From: an uncultured Gammaproteobacteria bacterium
GTDB taxonomy: Bacteria > Pseudomonadota > Gammaproteobacteria > Nitrosococcales > Methylophagaceae
Assembly (NCBI GenBank): GCA_905181885.1
Contig: CAJIZI010000001.1
Location: 761,765 to 825,764 of the forward strand
Length of the DNA: 64,000 bases
Reading direction: 5' to 3'
Every line of letters begins with the position of its first letter. Positions within the stretch are counted from its first letter, which is position 1. Below, in pieces: positions 44,782 to 53,741 of this stretch. The translations under genes were made by a program, and so were the position numbers. The notes under the pieces are model-generated. The model was not told the DNA's origin. It ran no database searches and worked only from the letters and a program-made list of their open reading frames with translations.

Positions 44782-44869
44782 GCCTGTCCCTACGCCAGTA
44801 TTAACTGGATCAGGTTCATAGGGTTTATTCTGTATCAGAATTCTCAGGCCAAATTGGCCACCCCTAGGC
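44782..44869 (-). promoter_or_regulatory. TPP riboswitch (THI element)
   Basis: Read on the - strand this contains the signature series AGGGGTG, GCCTGAGA, ACCCTATGAACCTGATC and GTAGGGA in correct order, with a P1 helix GCCT (44869-44866) to AGGC (44785-44782). These are the conserved parts of the thiamine pyrophosphate aptamer. It lies about 75 bases upstream of the TonB receptor start, so high TPP should repress the receptor. A covariance search would confirm it, but the match is near consensus. Confidence 0.95.
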
Positions 44870-44969
44870 TAATTACTCAGTCTTCTATAACTGTGTAATT
44901 GGTTACTATCATACGTACAGCATGATTTATTTACAATGTAAAAATGTTAGCTGGTGGGTATGTGACAGA

Positions 44970-46706
44970 CTATGTATGTTGTTTGACCGCATCGATGGTG
45001 TGAAAAAATATTTTTCCGTCGAGTAAGTCATCTTCAAAATTCATTTTTGTTAGCTGGTCCATGACAGGTCCTCTGACTTCAGCTAAATTAAATGTTAGGC
45101 CCTGGTTTTTTAAGGATAAAATTAAGCTCCTTAAGGTTTCAAAAGCGGTGGTATCGATGTAAGTGACTGAAGAGCAGATAAGGATGATTTGTTCTATGCC
45201 AACTCTTTCATCTACCTTTTGTGTAATAAAATTGGAAATAAAACTAATGTTAGCAAAAGTAATATTCTCGTCAATTCTAATTATCAACAATTTAGGCCAA
45301 ACCTCGACGTCATGCCGTTCAACATTTCTAAACTGCTCCGTACCTTCAACACGGCCAACTATTGCTATGTGAGGTAGGCTAACACGTCGTAAATAGGCAA
45401 TGAAAGTCACTAATATACCAAGAGCAATCCCTTCTTCAATACCAAAAATTATGACAGCAAGTAGAGTGGTTATTTGTGTAACCGCATCAGATCGGTCATG
45501 TTTTAAGGTATGAATTATCTCTTTAAATTTAATTAATGGGGCGATGGCAATGAGGATAATGGCAGCTAAAGTTGTTTTCGGAATATTGGTAAAGTGTTCC
45601 GTAAAATAAATTAAAGCCAGCGCTAGTATTGCAACCGCAATAATCATCGATAATTGGGTCCGCGCCCCGGCAGAGAAATTAACCATTGTTCTACTAAAGC
45701 CACCTGCAACTGGCATACCACCTGAGAAAGCAGTTGCAAGGTTTGCACTGCCTAGTGCAATTAATTCTTGGTTAGCATCAATTTTCTGAGCACGTAGGTT
45801 GGCTGTTACTGTCGCGATAGCAATACTTTCGACATAAGCAATTATGCTAATAAAAATAGCACTAGGTAGCAAGGCTAGCCAATGACTACTGTCAGTAAAT
45901 AGTGAGAAAATTTGTAGTTCTGGTAACCCACTAGGAACTTGCCCGACTACAATGACATCATGATTAGAAGAGAGCTGAAAATAAGTGACTAAACTAGTAG
46001 TAATGACAACCGCTAGTAACGGTGCAGTTCGGCTAATACCTGTGACTAGGACTTTTGCTAGGTTTAACCTTGTTAGCCAAGCTCTAAGTGGGCTTCCCAT
46101 AGATAATAAAAGAATAAAGCTGAATAGCCCAAGTCCTGCAGTATACGGATTAATATGCTGCATATGAGTGGCAAGGCAAGATATATCATTGCCGCAAGAC
46201 TTAACTTCAATACCGAACAAATTTGGTAGTTGGCTGAAAATAATGAGTATAGATGCGCCGCTAGTAAAACCAGATAATACGGGATGGCTAATAAACTTGA
46301 CCAAGCTACCCATTTGAAAAAGGGCCATTGCCAATAGAATTAAACCACCTTCGGCAGCTAATATAATGGCATGTTCAACAGGGCTTCCAAAAGATGTAAG
46401 TTCTGGTGCCGCTAGGGCACTAGCCACCATAATAGCTGCAATTGAAACCGGACCGACCGATAAAGTACGACTTGTACCTAAAAATGCATAAATTAGGGGT
46501 GGTAAGATACTTGCGTATAAGCCAACTTGGGGAGGTAGTCCTGCCAACATAGCATAAGCAATACCTTGAGGAACAAATAGTATAGCTGTGATGATACCCG
46601 CAAAAAAATCGCTATTAAAATCATGGCGAGTGTATTGCTTTAACCAAGCTGTGATCGGTATTAATTTAGAGACCCAGCTTGAATTGGATGGATTATGACG
46701 AGACAT
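44970..46706 (-). CDS. SulP-family anion transporter with STAS domain
   Basis: A 578-residue SLC26/SulP membrane protein. The N-terminal half has 10-14 hydrophobic spans (about residues 30-420), including PQGIAYAMLAGLPPQVGLYAS and the SVGPVSIAAIMVA segment conserved in the family. A C-terminal STAS domain spans about 445-560, with the ICSSVTYIDTTAFETL segment. Such proteins move sulfate, bicarbonate or other anions; the substrate is unclear. It has its own 212-base upstream gap. The next gene on its strand is a persulfide dioxygenase whose product, sulfite, is oxidised to sulfate. Confidence 0.92.
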   Translation of the reverse strand: MSRHNPSNSSWVSKLIPITAWLKQYTRHDFNSDFFAGIITAILFVPQGIAYAMLAGLPPQVGLYASILPPLIYAFLGTSRTLSVGPVSIAAIMVASALAAPELTSFGSPVEHAIILAAEGGLILLAMALFQMGSLVKFISHPVLSGFTSGASILIIFSQLPNLFGIEVKSCGNDISCLATHMQHINPYTAGLGLFSFILLLSMGSPLRAWLTRLNLAKVLVTGISRTAPLLAVVITTSLVTYFQLSSNHDVIVVGQVPSGLPELQIFSLFTDSSHWLALLPSAIFISIIAYVESIAIATVTANLRAQKIDANQELIALGSANLATAFSGGMPVAGGFSRTMVNFSAGARTQLSMIIAVAILALALIYFTEHFTNIPKTTLAAIILIAIAPLIKFKEIIHTLKHDRSDAVTQITTLLAVIIFGIEEGIALGILVTFIAYLRRVSLPHIAIVGRVEGTEQFRNVERHDVEVWPKLLIIRIDENITFANISFISNFITQKVDERVGIEQIILICSSVTYIDTTAFETLRSLILSLKNQGLTFNLAEVRGPVMDQLTKMNFEDDLLDGKIFFHTIDAVKQHT

Positions 46707-46918
46707 GTATTAGTTAAAGCATCCTATTAAAAATTGAAATAACATATTATTTAAGGTAATCAGGGCTAAGGATTGATAGGTGCTTTTTTAACTACCATCA
46801 TCAACGTGCATTCAGCATAAAAAGCTTTCCGTGGAATATCAAACTCATACTTTTTGGTTATTATAATCTATATAATTTGGCGAGTTTGTAATGAGGAAAT
46901 TATTGTTCAATGATTTAT

Positions 46919-47611
46919 TCACAAATTAGATAGACCACAATCACGGTTAGCGGGAACAGCAATATCAATTAACTTTGGATAAGGTAGATTTAAATTATCC
47001 ATTATTTCGATAAATTGAGCCTTAGTTTTGTTTGCAAGTCTAGGGTTTTTCATTTTTTCTTGAGCAATATTACTTACGTAATGCCCTGCGTAATCATGGC
47101 CAGGATAGACTAAGGTTTCATTAGGCAAGGTGAACAAGATCTTGGTAATACTGTTATAGAGAGTAGCTGCATCCCCACCTTGAAAGTCAGTTCGTCCACA
47201 ACCATTTATCAGAAGTGTATCACCAGTAAAGAGATGGTCACGCCAGAGGAAACATAGGCTGCCCGCCGTGTGTCCGGGTGTACTAATTGCCTTAATAGAT
47301 TCATGTTCTGATAGTGTGAAAATATCAGCATCATTGATTCCCAAATCGGCGTTATTGGCATGACATAAAGTGCTAACAGCAGTCTGACAACCTAGCTGTC
47401 TTTTCAATAAACCGCTGGCTGTAATGTGATCGGCGTGTACGTGTGTATCTAAGGCATATATTAAAGTCAGGTTATGTTCAGCCAACAAGGCAACATATTT
47501 ATCAATATCTGTGTTGACTGGATCAATTAATATTGCGTTGCGTGTTTCTGAACAGGCGACAAGATAGGTATAGCTTGAGCTCTCTTTATGAAATAACTGT
47601 CTAAATAGCAT
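46919..47611 (-). CDS. Persulfide dioxygenase (ETHE1-like, sulfur dioxygenase)
   Basis: A 230-residue metallo-beta-lactamase-fold protein. The metal motif THVHADH places His57, His59, Asp61 and His62. His114 in TPGHTAGS and Asp131 in FTGDT complete an iron site, and the GRTDFQ segment (139-144) is characteristic of ETHE1-type persulfide dioxygenases rather than glyoxalase II. The enzyme oxidises glutathione persulfide to sulfite with O2, detoxifying sulfide-derived sulfane sulfur. It stands alone between sulP and the SCO fusion gene. Confidence 0.88.
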   Translation of the reverse strand: MLFRQLFHKESSSYTYLVACSETRNAILIDPVNTDIDKYVALLAEHNLTLIYALDTHVHADHITASGLLKRQLGCQTAVSTLCHANNADLGINDADIFTLSEHESIKAISTPGHTAGSLCFLWRDHLFTGDTLLINGCGRTDFQGGDAATLYNSITKILFTLPNETLVYPGHDYAGHYVSNIAQEKMKNPRLANKTKAQFIEIMDNLNLPYPKLIDIAVPANRDCGLSNL

Positions 47612-47666
47612 AGCAGCGGCATTATCCTATAATAAAACGAAGCTTCAATCAGAGCTGAAAATAGCT

Positions 47667-49730
47667 TTAATGATCGTAGTTTGTATCACCAACTGGTGTG
47701 GCGAAAGCATCAGAAATGATTTCTTCAATATTGTCGCCTGTTAAGGTGTTTAAAAAGGCCAGAAGATCGCTAGATTCGACTTCACTTAAGCCTAAAGGTT
47801 TAATGATAGGAGATTGTGTCACATTTGGAAAGCCGCTACCGTTATCGAGAAAGCCGCCCTCATTGTAGTATGAAATAACACTTTCTAAATCTTGCATTGA
47901 TCCGTCATGCATATATGGGGCGGTTAATGCAATGTTTCTCAAACTAGAAGTGCGGTATTTCCAACGGTCATCAGGGTTTTGTGTGACTTCATAATATCCA
48001 GTATCACCTTGAGGTGCTTTACCATAAGTCTTTTTGAGTGATGATTTAACATCAACATAAATTCCTGGTGCAATAAGCATTCGTTCTGTTTCTGGATCTT
48101 TACCCATAGCAACAATAAAGCCTAATCCAGTGTTGTGAAGCTTATTGTCAGTAAATAAAGCTGTTTTTTCTCCGACTGAGTGACAAGCTACACAGTTGGC
48201 TTTACCAGTGAATAAATCAAAACCACGTTTAGCTTCTTTAGAAATAGCATCATCTTCTTTGGCATAATACCAGCGGTCAAAAGGTGAGTTACCTGAGACT
48301 AAAACACGTTCATAACTGGCAATGGCCTGGCCAATAGTCATAAGGCCGGCCTGTTGACCATTGAAGGCAGCTTCGAATAAACCCTTGTAATCTGGAATAC
48401 CACGGATTTTTTCAATCGCTTGGCCAATAGAGGTCATTGCCATCTTATTTTCGGCAACTAGTGGGTGCCATACTTGATTTTCAAGTGAAGTTTCTCGACC
48501 ATCTAAGAATAAGCGTTCAAGATAAGCGGTGTTATAAAGTGTTGGAGCATTACGGCGGTTTGAACGACCTTCAAACCCAACAGCTTTTTCAAGTTCATTG
48601 CTAGTATATCCTTGTTCAGCCATATGACACATGGCACATGAGAAAGTATCATTCAGAGATAAACGACGGTCGAAAAATAGTTTTTTCCCTAACTCGATTT
48701 TCTCGATAGTGATTGGGTTATCATTAGGAACAGGAATTTTAGGTAGCCCAAGAGGAGGAGTCTTTACAACGCGTATTAAGTCAGATTTTATCCCCTTGCG
48801 AGCGGTAATAGAACGAGAGTTCGTTTCATATTGATCTGTGTCGTAGCCTTCTTTGCTATCACTTGCCCCCAAACGAATACCCATATCTTTTGTAGAGTGG
48901 TCTACAAGAGAAACACCTTCTTTGGCTTCCATGATGCCATCTTCAATCATTAGAGTCATGACATCATTGAGAAGAATGTCTGGGTGCAAGAATGAAACAC
49001 TATAAATATTACGGATTTTGAGCTCAGGGTCTATAAGGTATACACGTAGGATGTGTGAGAAATTTTCTGATTGTGAACCATCTTCATTAACTTGGTTTTG
49101 AATTGTTTGATCATAGTCAGAGATGATAGGAAGAAGGCTTTCAACAGAGTCGGCTGTTAAATAGGAAAGTTTTATCTCATCCTTTTTCGTGGTTGCCATA
49201 TCATGACCTTCATGGGCGCTGTGATCCATTTGCGAGTCGAGCATCATGCTACCGTCTGGCATCTGGTGCATGCCATGAGCTTCTCCACTTATTGCAAGCA
49301 GTCTCTCGGGCGTATCAATTTTTGGGTCAAAGCTCATGTTGATAAGTTGTAACTTATCTAGGACTTCAGGAATTTTAGCGCCTTCATTTTGAATGCGATT
49401 GAAGACCAAGCTAGATAATGGACAACCATTAACATCAGTACAGCTGGTATATATAAAGCTAAGGAAAGTATATTTTCCTTTAAATAAATCATGGTAATTG
49501 ACATATTCGCCATGGACATTAAGCACTTTTGCATCTTTGGCATTCCCAAAAGCGGGAAGTTTATAGCTACCAGGTTCTGGTGCAGGGTAATTAAGGGCAC
49601 CATATCCAGCGGCAAGCATCTCTACCTGAACGGCCCTATCACCAGCAGCAATTTCTTCTTCAGCAAAACTGTAGCTGGTGAATAATCCGACAAATAAAAG
49701 TAAACTTAGTTTTACACCTGAATATGACAT
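47667..49730 (-). CDS. SCO-like / di-heme cytochrome c peroxidase fusion protein
   Basis: A 687-residue exported protein (signal peptide to about Ala23). Residues ~60-265 form a SCO1/SenC thioredoxin-like domain with FLSFIYTSCTDVNGCPL: Cys97 and Cys103 are spaced CX5C rather than the usual CX3C, and His226 (SHILRVYLID) matches the SCO copper ligand. Inside it, residues 149-178 are packed with six Met and five His. Residues ~325-670 form a MauG/cytochrome c peroxidase domain with heme sites CAMCH (365-369) and CVACH (513-517) and the PYMHDGSM loop. It may couple copper handling to periplasmic peroxidase or oxidase chemistry. Confidence 0.85.
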   Translation of the reverse strand: MSYSGVKLSLLLFVGLFTSYSFAEEEIAAGDRAVQVEMLAAGYGALNYPAPEPGSYKLPAFGNAKDAKVLNVHGEYVNYHDLFKGKYTFLSFIYTSCTDVNGCPLSSLVFNRIQNEGAKIPEVLDKLQLINMSFDPKIDTPERLLAISGEAHGMHQMPDGSMMLDSQMDHSAHEGHDMATTKKDEIKLSYLTADSVESLLPIISDYDQTIQNQVNEDGSQSENFSHILRVYLIDPELKIRNIYSVSFLHPDILLNDVMTLMIEDGIMEAKEGVSLVDHSTKDMGIRLGASDSKEGYDTDQYETNSRSITARKGIKSDLIRVVKTPPLGLPKIPVPNDNPITIEKIELGKKLFFDRRLSLNDTFSCAMCHMAEQGYTSNELEKAVGFEGRSNRRNAPTLYNTAYLERLFLDGRETSLENQVWHPLVAENKMAMTSIGQAIEKIRGIPDYKGLFEAAFNGQQAGLMTIGQAIASYERVLVSGNSPFDRWYYAKEDDAISKEAKRGFDLFTGKANCVACHSVGEKTALFTDNKLHNTGLGFIVAMGKDPETERMLIAPGIYVDVKSSLKKTYGKAPQGDTGYYEVTQNPDDRWKYRTSSLRNIALTAPYMHDGSMQDLESVISYYNEGGFLDNGSGFPNVTQSPIIKPLGLSEVESSDLLAFLNTLTGDNIEEIISDAFATPVGDTNYDH

Positions 49731-50066
49731 TTTAAACCCTTAACTTTAAGATATTCTTATTTTAACTGATATTTATATGATATTTATATGATATTTTAGC
49801 ACTTTTTTTTCGTACCATATCGTATGTTTTAACTATTGCATATCGAGGTCCATCATTTTTTAGCCCGCACTTGTTATGTTCCGGAAGGCTGAGAATATTT
49901 TGATCTTACTCGCCATCACTTTATATAGAGGTCGAGGCTTTAAATTATGATGACAATAGAGACACTTGAGTACGACATTAAATTCCATGTAAAACATCAT
50001 TTATATTTAAAGTGTTGCTTTGTGGGCAACTGACTTATTATGAAAGGACTTTAGATGAATGCATTT
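49731..50066. other. Intergenic region upstream of the SCO/peroxidase fusion
   Basis: This 336-base gap separates two - strand genes. It contains three head-to-tail copies of GATATTTATAT (49768-49798, the last shortened) some 40-70 bases upstream of the fusion gene start, plus A/T-rich stretches suitable for a promoter. A 28-codon open frame at about 49947 (+) lacks support. I see no RNA gene, transposon end or terminator in the rest. Confidence 0.5.
49768..49798. repeat. 11-bp direct repeats upstream of the fusion gene
   Basis: GATATTTATAT occurs at 49768-49778 and 49779-49789, followed by GATATTTTA at 49790. The 11-bp period is close to one helical turn, so the copies fall on the same face of the DNA and could be a regulator-binding array. 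Simple A/T slippage is an equal possibility. Confidence 0.45.
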
Positions 50067-50570
50067 TTACAATGATAGGGCGTCTCGCCAAGCTTCAAGT
50101 TTTTGTTCAAAGGATAAGGTTGCATGAGCTGGACTGGTCGAGGGCAGGCGCTGCATTGATAGGTTTAAGGAGGGTAACGCATGTTTAAAGGTAGTTTCAG
50201 CTTTGGTACCATTAAAAATCAATTTTTTGATTGATGCATGTATTTGAAAAAATGACTCAAAGTCATTAATAATCATTGTTTTATTATCGATGTTTTGATC
50301 GAGGCTACCTTTGCGATTCCCAGCCCTTAAAACATCCCAAACTGCAATGTTGTGCTGTTTTAATAAGTCACATCGCTGCTCATAGGGAAGAGTTAAGTCA
50401 AAGCTAAATAAATTAGCCATAATAGGCCAAAAGGCATTACGAGGGTGAGCGTAGTACTGCTGGTATTCAAGCGATGTGTTACTTGGTAGAGACCCGAGAA
50501 TGAGGGTAGTAGGAGATGAGCCCAGCATTGGCGGAAATCCTTCTGAAGCTCTACTAATATTATCAGCCAC
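50067..50570 (-). CDS. DNA-deoxyinosine glycosylase (UDG family 6, HDG)
   Basis: A 167-residue uracil-DNA-glycosylase-fold protein. The motif ILGSLPSNTSLEYQQYYAHPRNAFWP (about residues 25-50) and the later NGTKAETTF and LPSTSPAHA segments are typical of hypoxanthine-DNA glycosylases, which remove deaminated adenine from DNA. Length matches the family (~165). It may start instead at Met15. It is a single gene, upstream of a 295-base gap that precedes the divergent apaH. Confidence 0.88.
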   Translation of the reverse strand: MADNISRASEGFPPMLGSSPTTLILGSLPSNTSLEYQQYYAHPRNAFWPIMANLFSFDLTLPYEQRCDLLKQHNIAVWDVLRAGNRKGSLDQNIDNKTMIINDFESFFQIHASIKKLIFNGTKAETTFKHALPSLNLSMQRLPSTSPAHATLSFEQKLEAWRDALSL

Positions 50571-50865
50571 TATTAGACCGACGAGTCAGATATCTTAGGT
50601 TTATAAATGTAGTTAGATAGCAGAAGTGGTATTGATTTCTTGAAGATATATCCATCGGACCATGGTACAACTTTTTAATCATTGTAATGGGCTTTTCGAG
50701 TATGTATAAAATGTTAGGTCGGAATAAAAAATTTATGAAGTGCATCACAAAAATCAGTTATCTATTGCTTACTTAGGCGAATATACTGACGTTTTACAAT
50801 TTCAATGCTATATCTAGTAGCTAAAGTGATGATGTCCAAAATAAACATTATGGGGGCGACAGTAT

Positions 50866-51708
50866 ATGGCTGTTTATGCGATAGGAGATGTACAGGGCTG
50901 TTTTGACGAGTTATTGAAAATGTTAGATCTGATAAAGTTTGATAAAAATAAAGATCAAATTTGGCTTGCTGGTGATTTAGTAAACAGAGGACCCAAGTCA
51001 GCCGATGTATTACGCTTTGCTAAAAAATTAGGGCCAAGTCGTGTCAAGGTAGTATTGGGAAACCATGATCTCCATTTATTAGCAAATGCATGTGGTGTCA
51101 CTAAACATCAAAATAAAATGGATACGATGGAGTCTATTTTAGAAGCACCAGATCGCGATGAGCTAATTCACTGGCTCCGTCATCAGCCGCTATTTCATCA
51201 TGATGCGGCCTTGGGTTTTAGCATGGTTCATGCTGGTTTACCTCCACAATGGAAGGTAGTAAAAGCAATAAAGCGGTCGAGAGAAGTTGAAAAGATTTTA
51301 CAAAGTGATGACTGGCCAATTTTTTTTCAGCATATGTATGGTAATGAGCCAGTGAAATGGTCAAAATCATTGAGTCGCTGGGATAGATTACGCTATATAA
51401 CAAACTGTTTTACACGGTTAAGGTACTGTGACAACGATGGTAGTTTAGCTTTAAAGTTCAAGGGCCGGCCAAGTGAAAGTGAGCTAGAACAAACTGCTTG
51501 GTTTGAGATGCCAGATAGAAAGTCACATCTAGAACGTATCGTTTTTGGCCATTGGTCAGCACTGGGAACAGGCCGGTATGGTAATGCATTCTCGCTTGAT
51601 AGCGGTGCAGTCTGGGGAGATCAGCTTACTGCGTTGAGAATCGATAAGGAACCTTATCAGTGGTTTGTTGTGCAAGCAGATCGGGACGGTCTTCCTAATG
51701 CAAAATAA
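50866..51708 (+). CDS. apaH: Bis(5'-nucleosyl)-tetraphosphatase, symmetrical
   Basis: ApaH splits Ap4A into two ADP. The 280-residue protein has the metallophosphatase motifs GDVQGCFDEL (residues 7-16), GDLVNRGPKS (~36) and GNHDLHLLA (~65), and a conserved HAGLPPQW and GHWSALG. Usually it is near ksgA and apaG, which are absent here. The start ATG follows GGGGGCGA by six bases. Confidence 0.96.
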   Translation: MAVYAIGDVQGCFDELLKMLDLIKFDKNKDQIWLAGDLVNRGPKSADVLRFAKKLGPSRVKVVLGNHDLHLLANACGVTKHQNKMDTMESILEAPDRDELIHWLRHQPLFHHDAALGFSMVHAGLPPQWKVVKAIKRSREVEKILQSDDWPIFFQHMYGNEPVKWSKSLSRWDRLRYITNCFTRLRYCDNDGSLALKFKGRPSESELEQTAWFEMPDRKSHLERIVFGHWSALGTGRYGNAFSLDSGAVWGDQLTALRIDKEPYQWFVVQADRDGLPNAK

Positions 51709-51807
51709 AAAAGTCTTTGACTAGCTCGACTTACTCTACAGCTAACTCGGCAGAAAGCTGGTAAAAACAGTACAATAGGTGTTTTAAATATTGCGGACAG
51801 TTTAATC

Positions 51808-52290
51808 ATGAACAACATCACAACTTTTTCTGGTGATTTTTCTGCTAAGGACATGCGTGTAGGTATCGTTGCGGGACGTTTTAACGATTTTATCGTTGGT
51901 AATTTAATATCGGGGGCAATTGACTGTCTTGTGCGACACGGTGTCAATGAAAGTGATATTGAATTAGCTCGAGTTCCCGGTGCAGTTGAAATTCCATTAG
52001 CGGTCCAACGAATGGGTAGGACAGGAAAATATGATGCCATTATAGCACTTGGTGCTGTAATTCGTGGTGGGACCCCTCATTTTGAATTTGTGGCTGGTGA
52101 GTGCTCAAAAGGCCTAGGTCAACTGACATTGGAGCTTGATATTCCGATCTCTTTTGGTGTGTTAACAGTTGATACTATTGAACAGGCTATTGAGCGTGCT
52201 GGAACAAAATCAGGTAACAAGGGTGCTGAAGCTGCCATGAGCACGATTGAAATGGTTAATGTGCTGCGCCAGATTGAGAGAACGAAGTAG
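51808..52290 (+). CDS. ribH: 6,7-dimethyl-8-ribityllumazine synthase
   Basis: RibH condenses 5-amino-6-ribitylaminouracil with dihydroxybutanone phosphate, the penultimate step in riboflavin synthesis, as an icosahedral or pentameric enzyme. The 160-residue protein shows [22 protein letters not shown] and [14 protein letters not shown], with the catalytic His in TPHF. It is first of the ribH-nusB-thiL-pgpA run; nusB begins at the very next base after its stop. No FMN riboswitch was seen in the 99-base leader. Confidence 0.97.
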   Translation: MNNITTFSGDFSAKDMRVGIVAGRFNDFIVGNLISGAIDCLVRHGVNESDIELARVPGAVEIPLAVQRMGRTGKYDAIIALGAVIRGGTPHFEFVAGECSKGLGQLTLELDIPISFGVLTVDTIEQAIERAGTKSGNKGAEAAMSTIEMVNVLRQIERTK

Positions 52291-52755
52291 ATGACATCTA
52301 GTTTACCGCGCTCTCATGCTCGCAGGGCTGGAGTTCAAGCTTTGTATCATGCCTTAGTCAATGGACAGTCCCCTGTCCCTAAAGATACCTTGGATTTTGT
52401 GTCTGCTGAAAACTCTGCAAAAATGGACCAAAAATATTTCACAGCATTAGTAGAAGGCGTGTCAAAAGAAATTATTCAACTAGATTCTGAACTAACCTAT
52501 GCCGTTGATCGCTCATTATTAGCTGTAGATCCCGTTGAGGCTTCAGTATTGAGGTTAGCTGTATACGAATTTATATACCGACCTGAGATTCCTTACCGTG
52601 TTGTATTGAATGAAGCGGTTGAGCTGGCTAAAGCTTTCGGCGGAGAAAAAGGTCATAAATATGTCAATGGTGTATTAGACAAGATGGGTTCAAAACTACG
52701 TAAAGTTGAATACCAGGCTGCTAAAGCGCAAAGAATGAAAAAACAAGCTAAGTAA
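52291..52755 (+). CDS. nusB: Transcription antitermination protein NusB
   Basis: NusB binds boxA RNA together with NusE (S10) and prevents premature termination in rrn operons. The 154-residue all-helical protein carries RSHARRAGVQALYHAL, the YFTALVEGVSK segment and the C-terminal YRVVLNEAVELAKAFGGEKGHKYVNGVLD. It directly abuts ribH. Its target boxA sites are visible elsewhere in this window (28122, 30239 and a candidate at 11119). Confidence 0.97.
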   Translation: MTSSLPRSHARRAGVQALYHALVNGQSPVPKDTLDFVSAENSAKMDQKYFTALVEGVSKEIIQLDSELTYAVDRSLLAVDPVEASVLRLAVYEFIYRPEIPYRVVLNEAVELAKAFGGEKGHKYVNGVLDKMGSKLRKVEYQAAKAQRMKKQAK

Positions 52756-52769
52756 TATAGGTTATTGCA

Positions 52770-53741
52770 GTGTCTGCGTTATCCGAGTTTTCTTTAATTA
52801 AACAGTACTTCGAAGATATCACTACAGAACGAAGTGATGTCATTCTGGGGATTGGTGATGATTGCGCTTTATTAAAGTGCCCAGAAGGACAGCAACTAGC
52901 TGTTTCTATTGATACCTTAGTTGAAAGTATTCATTTTTTACCTGATGTTGATCCTGGAAGTTTGGGACATAAAAGCCTAGCAGTAGGGCTAAGTGATCTC
53001 GCTGCTATGGGTGCTACGCCTGCTTGGTTTACTTTAGCGCTTACCCTCCCCGAGGTTGATCAACAATGGCTGGCGGCCTTTTCCAAAGGCTTAGCTTGTC
53101 TAGCCAAACAGCATAATATAGCGCTTGTTGGTGGAGATACATGTCGAGGGCCACTCAGCATTAGTATTCAAGTGCATGGCTTTGTTAATGCCGGTGACTC
53201 CTTACGCCGTGATGGGGCTAAAAAAGGTGATCTGATTTATGTAACAGGTAGCTTGGGTGATGCGGCTGGTGGACTTGCAATGAAACAGGGTAAGCTGACT
53301 AAGGGTATTGGTTCTGAAGTTGAAGTTAATTTTTTGTATCAACGTCTCGAGCAGCCAACGCCTCGAGTTGGAGTAGGGCAAATGTTAGTTGGTTTGGCCA
53401 GTGCAGCTATTGATATTTCTGATGGGCTGGTGGCTGACTTAGGTCACATCTTACATAAAAGCGGTGTAGGCGCTCAACTAGATATAGAAGACCTACCCAT
53501 TTCAACTGCACTGTCAACATTATCAACGGAGGCTGAACATCTCGCTTTGTATGCGGGTGATAATTATGAGCTGTGTTTTACGGTGCCACCTAAGCACAAT
53601 GATCAAGTTCAGAAGAAACTAAAGGGCCAATGTACACGGATAGGAACCATTACAGGTGATGATGGGATAGTTTTTTTTAAAAACAAGAAATTGATTAAAT
53701 TATCAGGATTGGGTTATGAGCACTTCTCAACAGGACGTTAA
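52770..53741 (+). CDS. thiL: Thiamine-monophosphate kinase
   Basis: ThiL phosphorylates thiamine monophosphate to TPP, the last biosynthetic step. The 323-residue protein, with a GTG start, has GIGDDCALL (~29-37), SIDTLVESIHF, GGDTCRG and DISDGLVADLGHIL, the metal and substrate motifs of the PurM-like kinase. Its stop region overlaps pgpA by 26 bases. The TPP made here is the ligand of the riboswitch at 44782-44869. Confidence 0.96.
   Translation: MSALSEFSLIKQYFEDITTERSDVILGIGDDCALLKCPEGQQLAVSIDTLVESIHFLPDVDPGSLGHKSLAVGLSDLAAMGATPAWFTLALTLPEVDQQWLAAFSKGLACLAKQHNIALVGGDTCRGPLSISIQVHGFVNAGDSLRRDGAKKGDLIYVTGSLGDAAGGLAMKQGKLTKGIGSEVEVNFLYQRLEQPTPRVGVGQMLVGLASAAIDISDGLVADLGHILHKSGVGAQLDIEDLPISTALSTLSTEAEHLALYAGDNYELCFTVPPKHNDQVQKKLKGQCTRIGTITGDDGIVFFKNKKLIKLSGLGYEHFSTGR

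Noticed and set aside
50563-50748. 61-codon frame upstream of the DNA-deoxyinosine glycosylase
   Set aside because: No ribosome site, no conserved features, A/T-rich intergenic composition.
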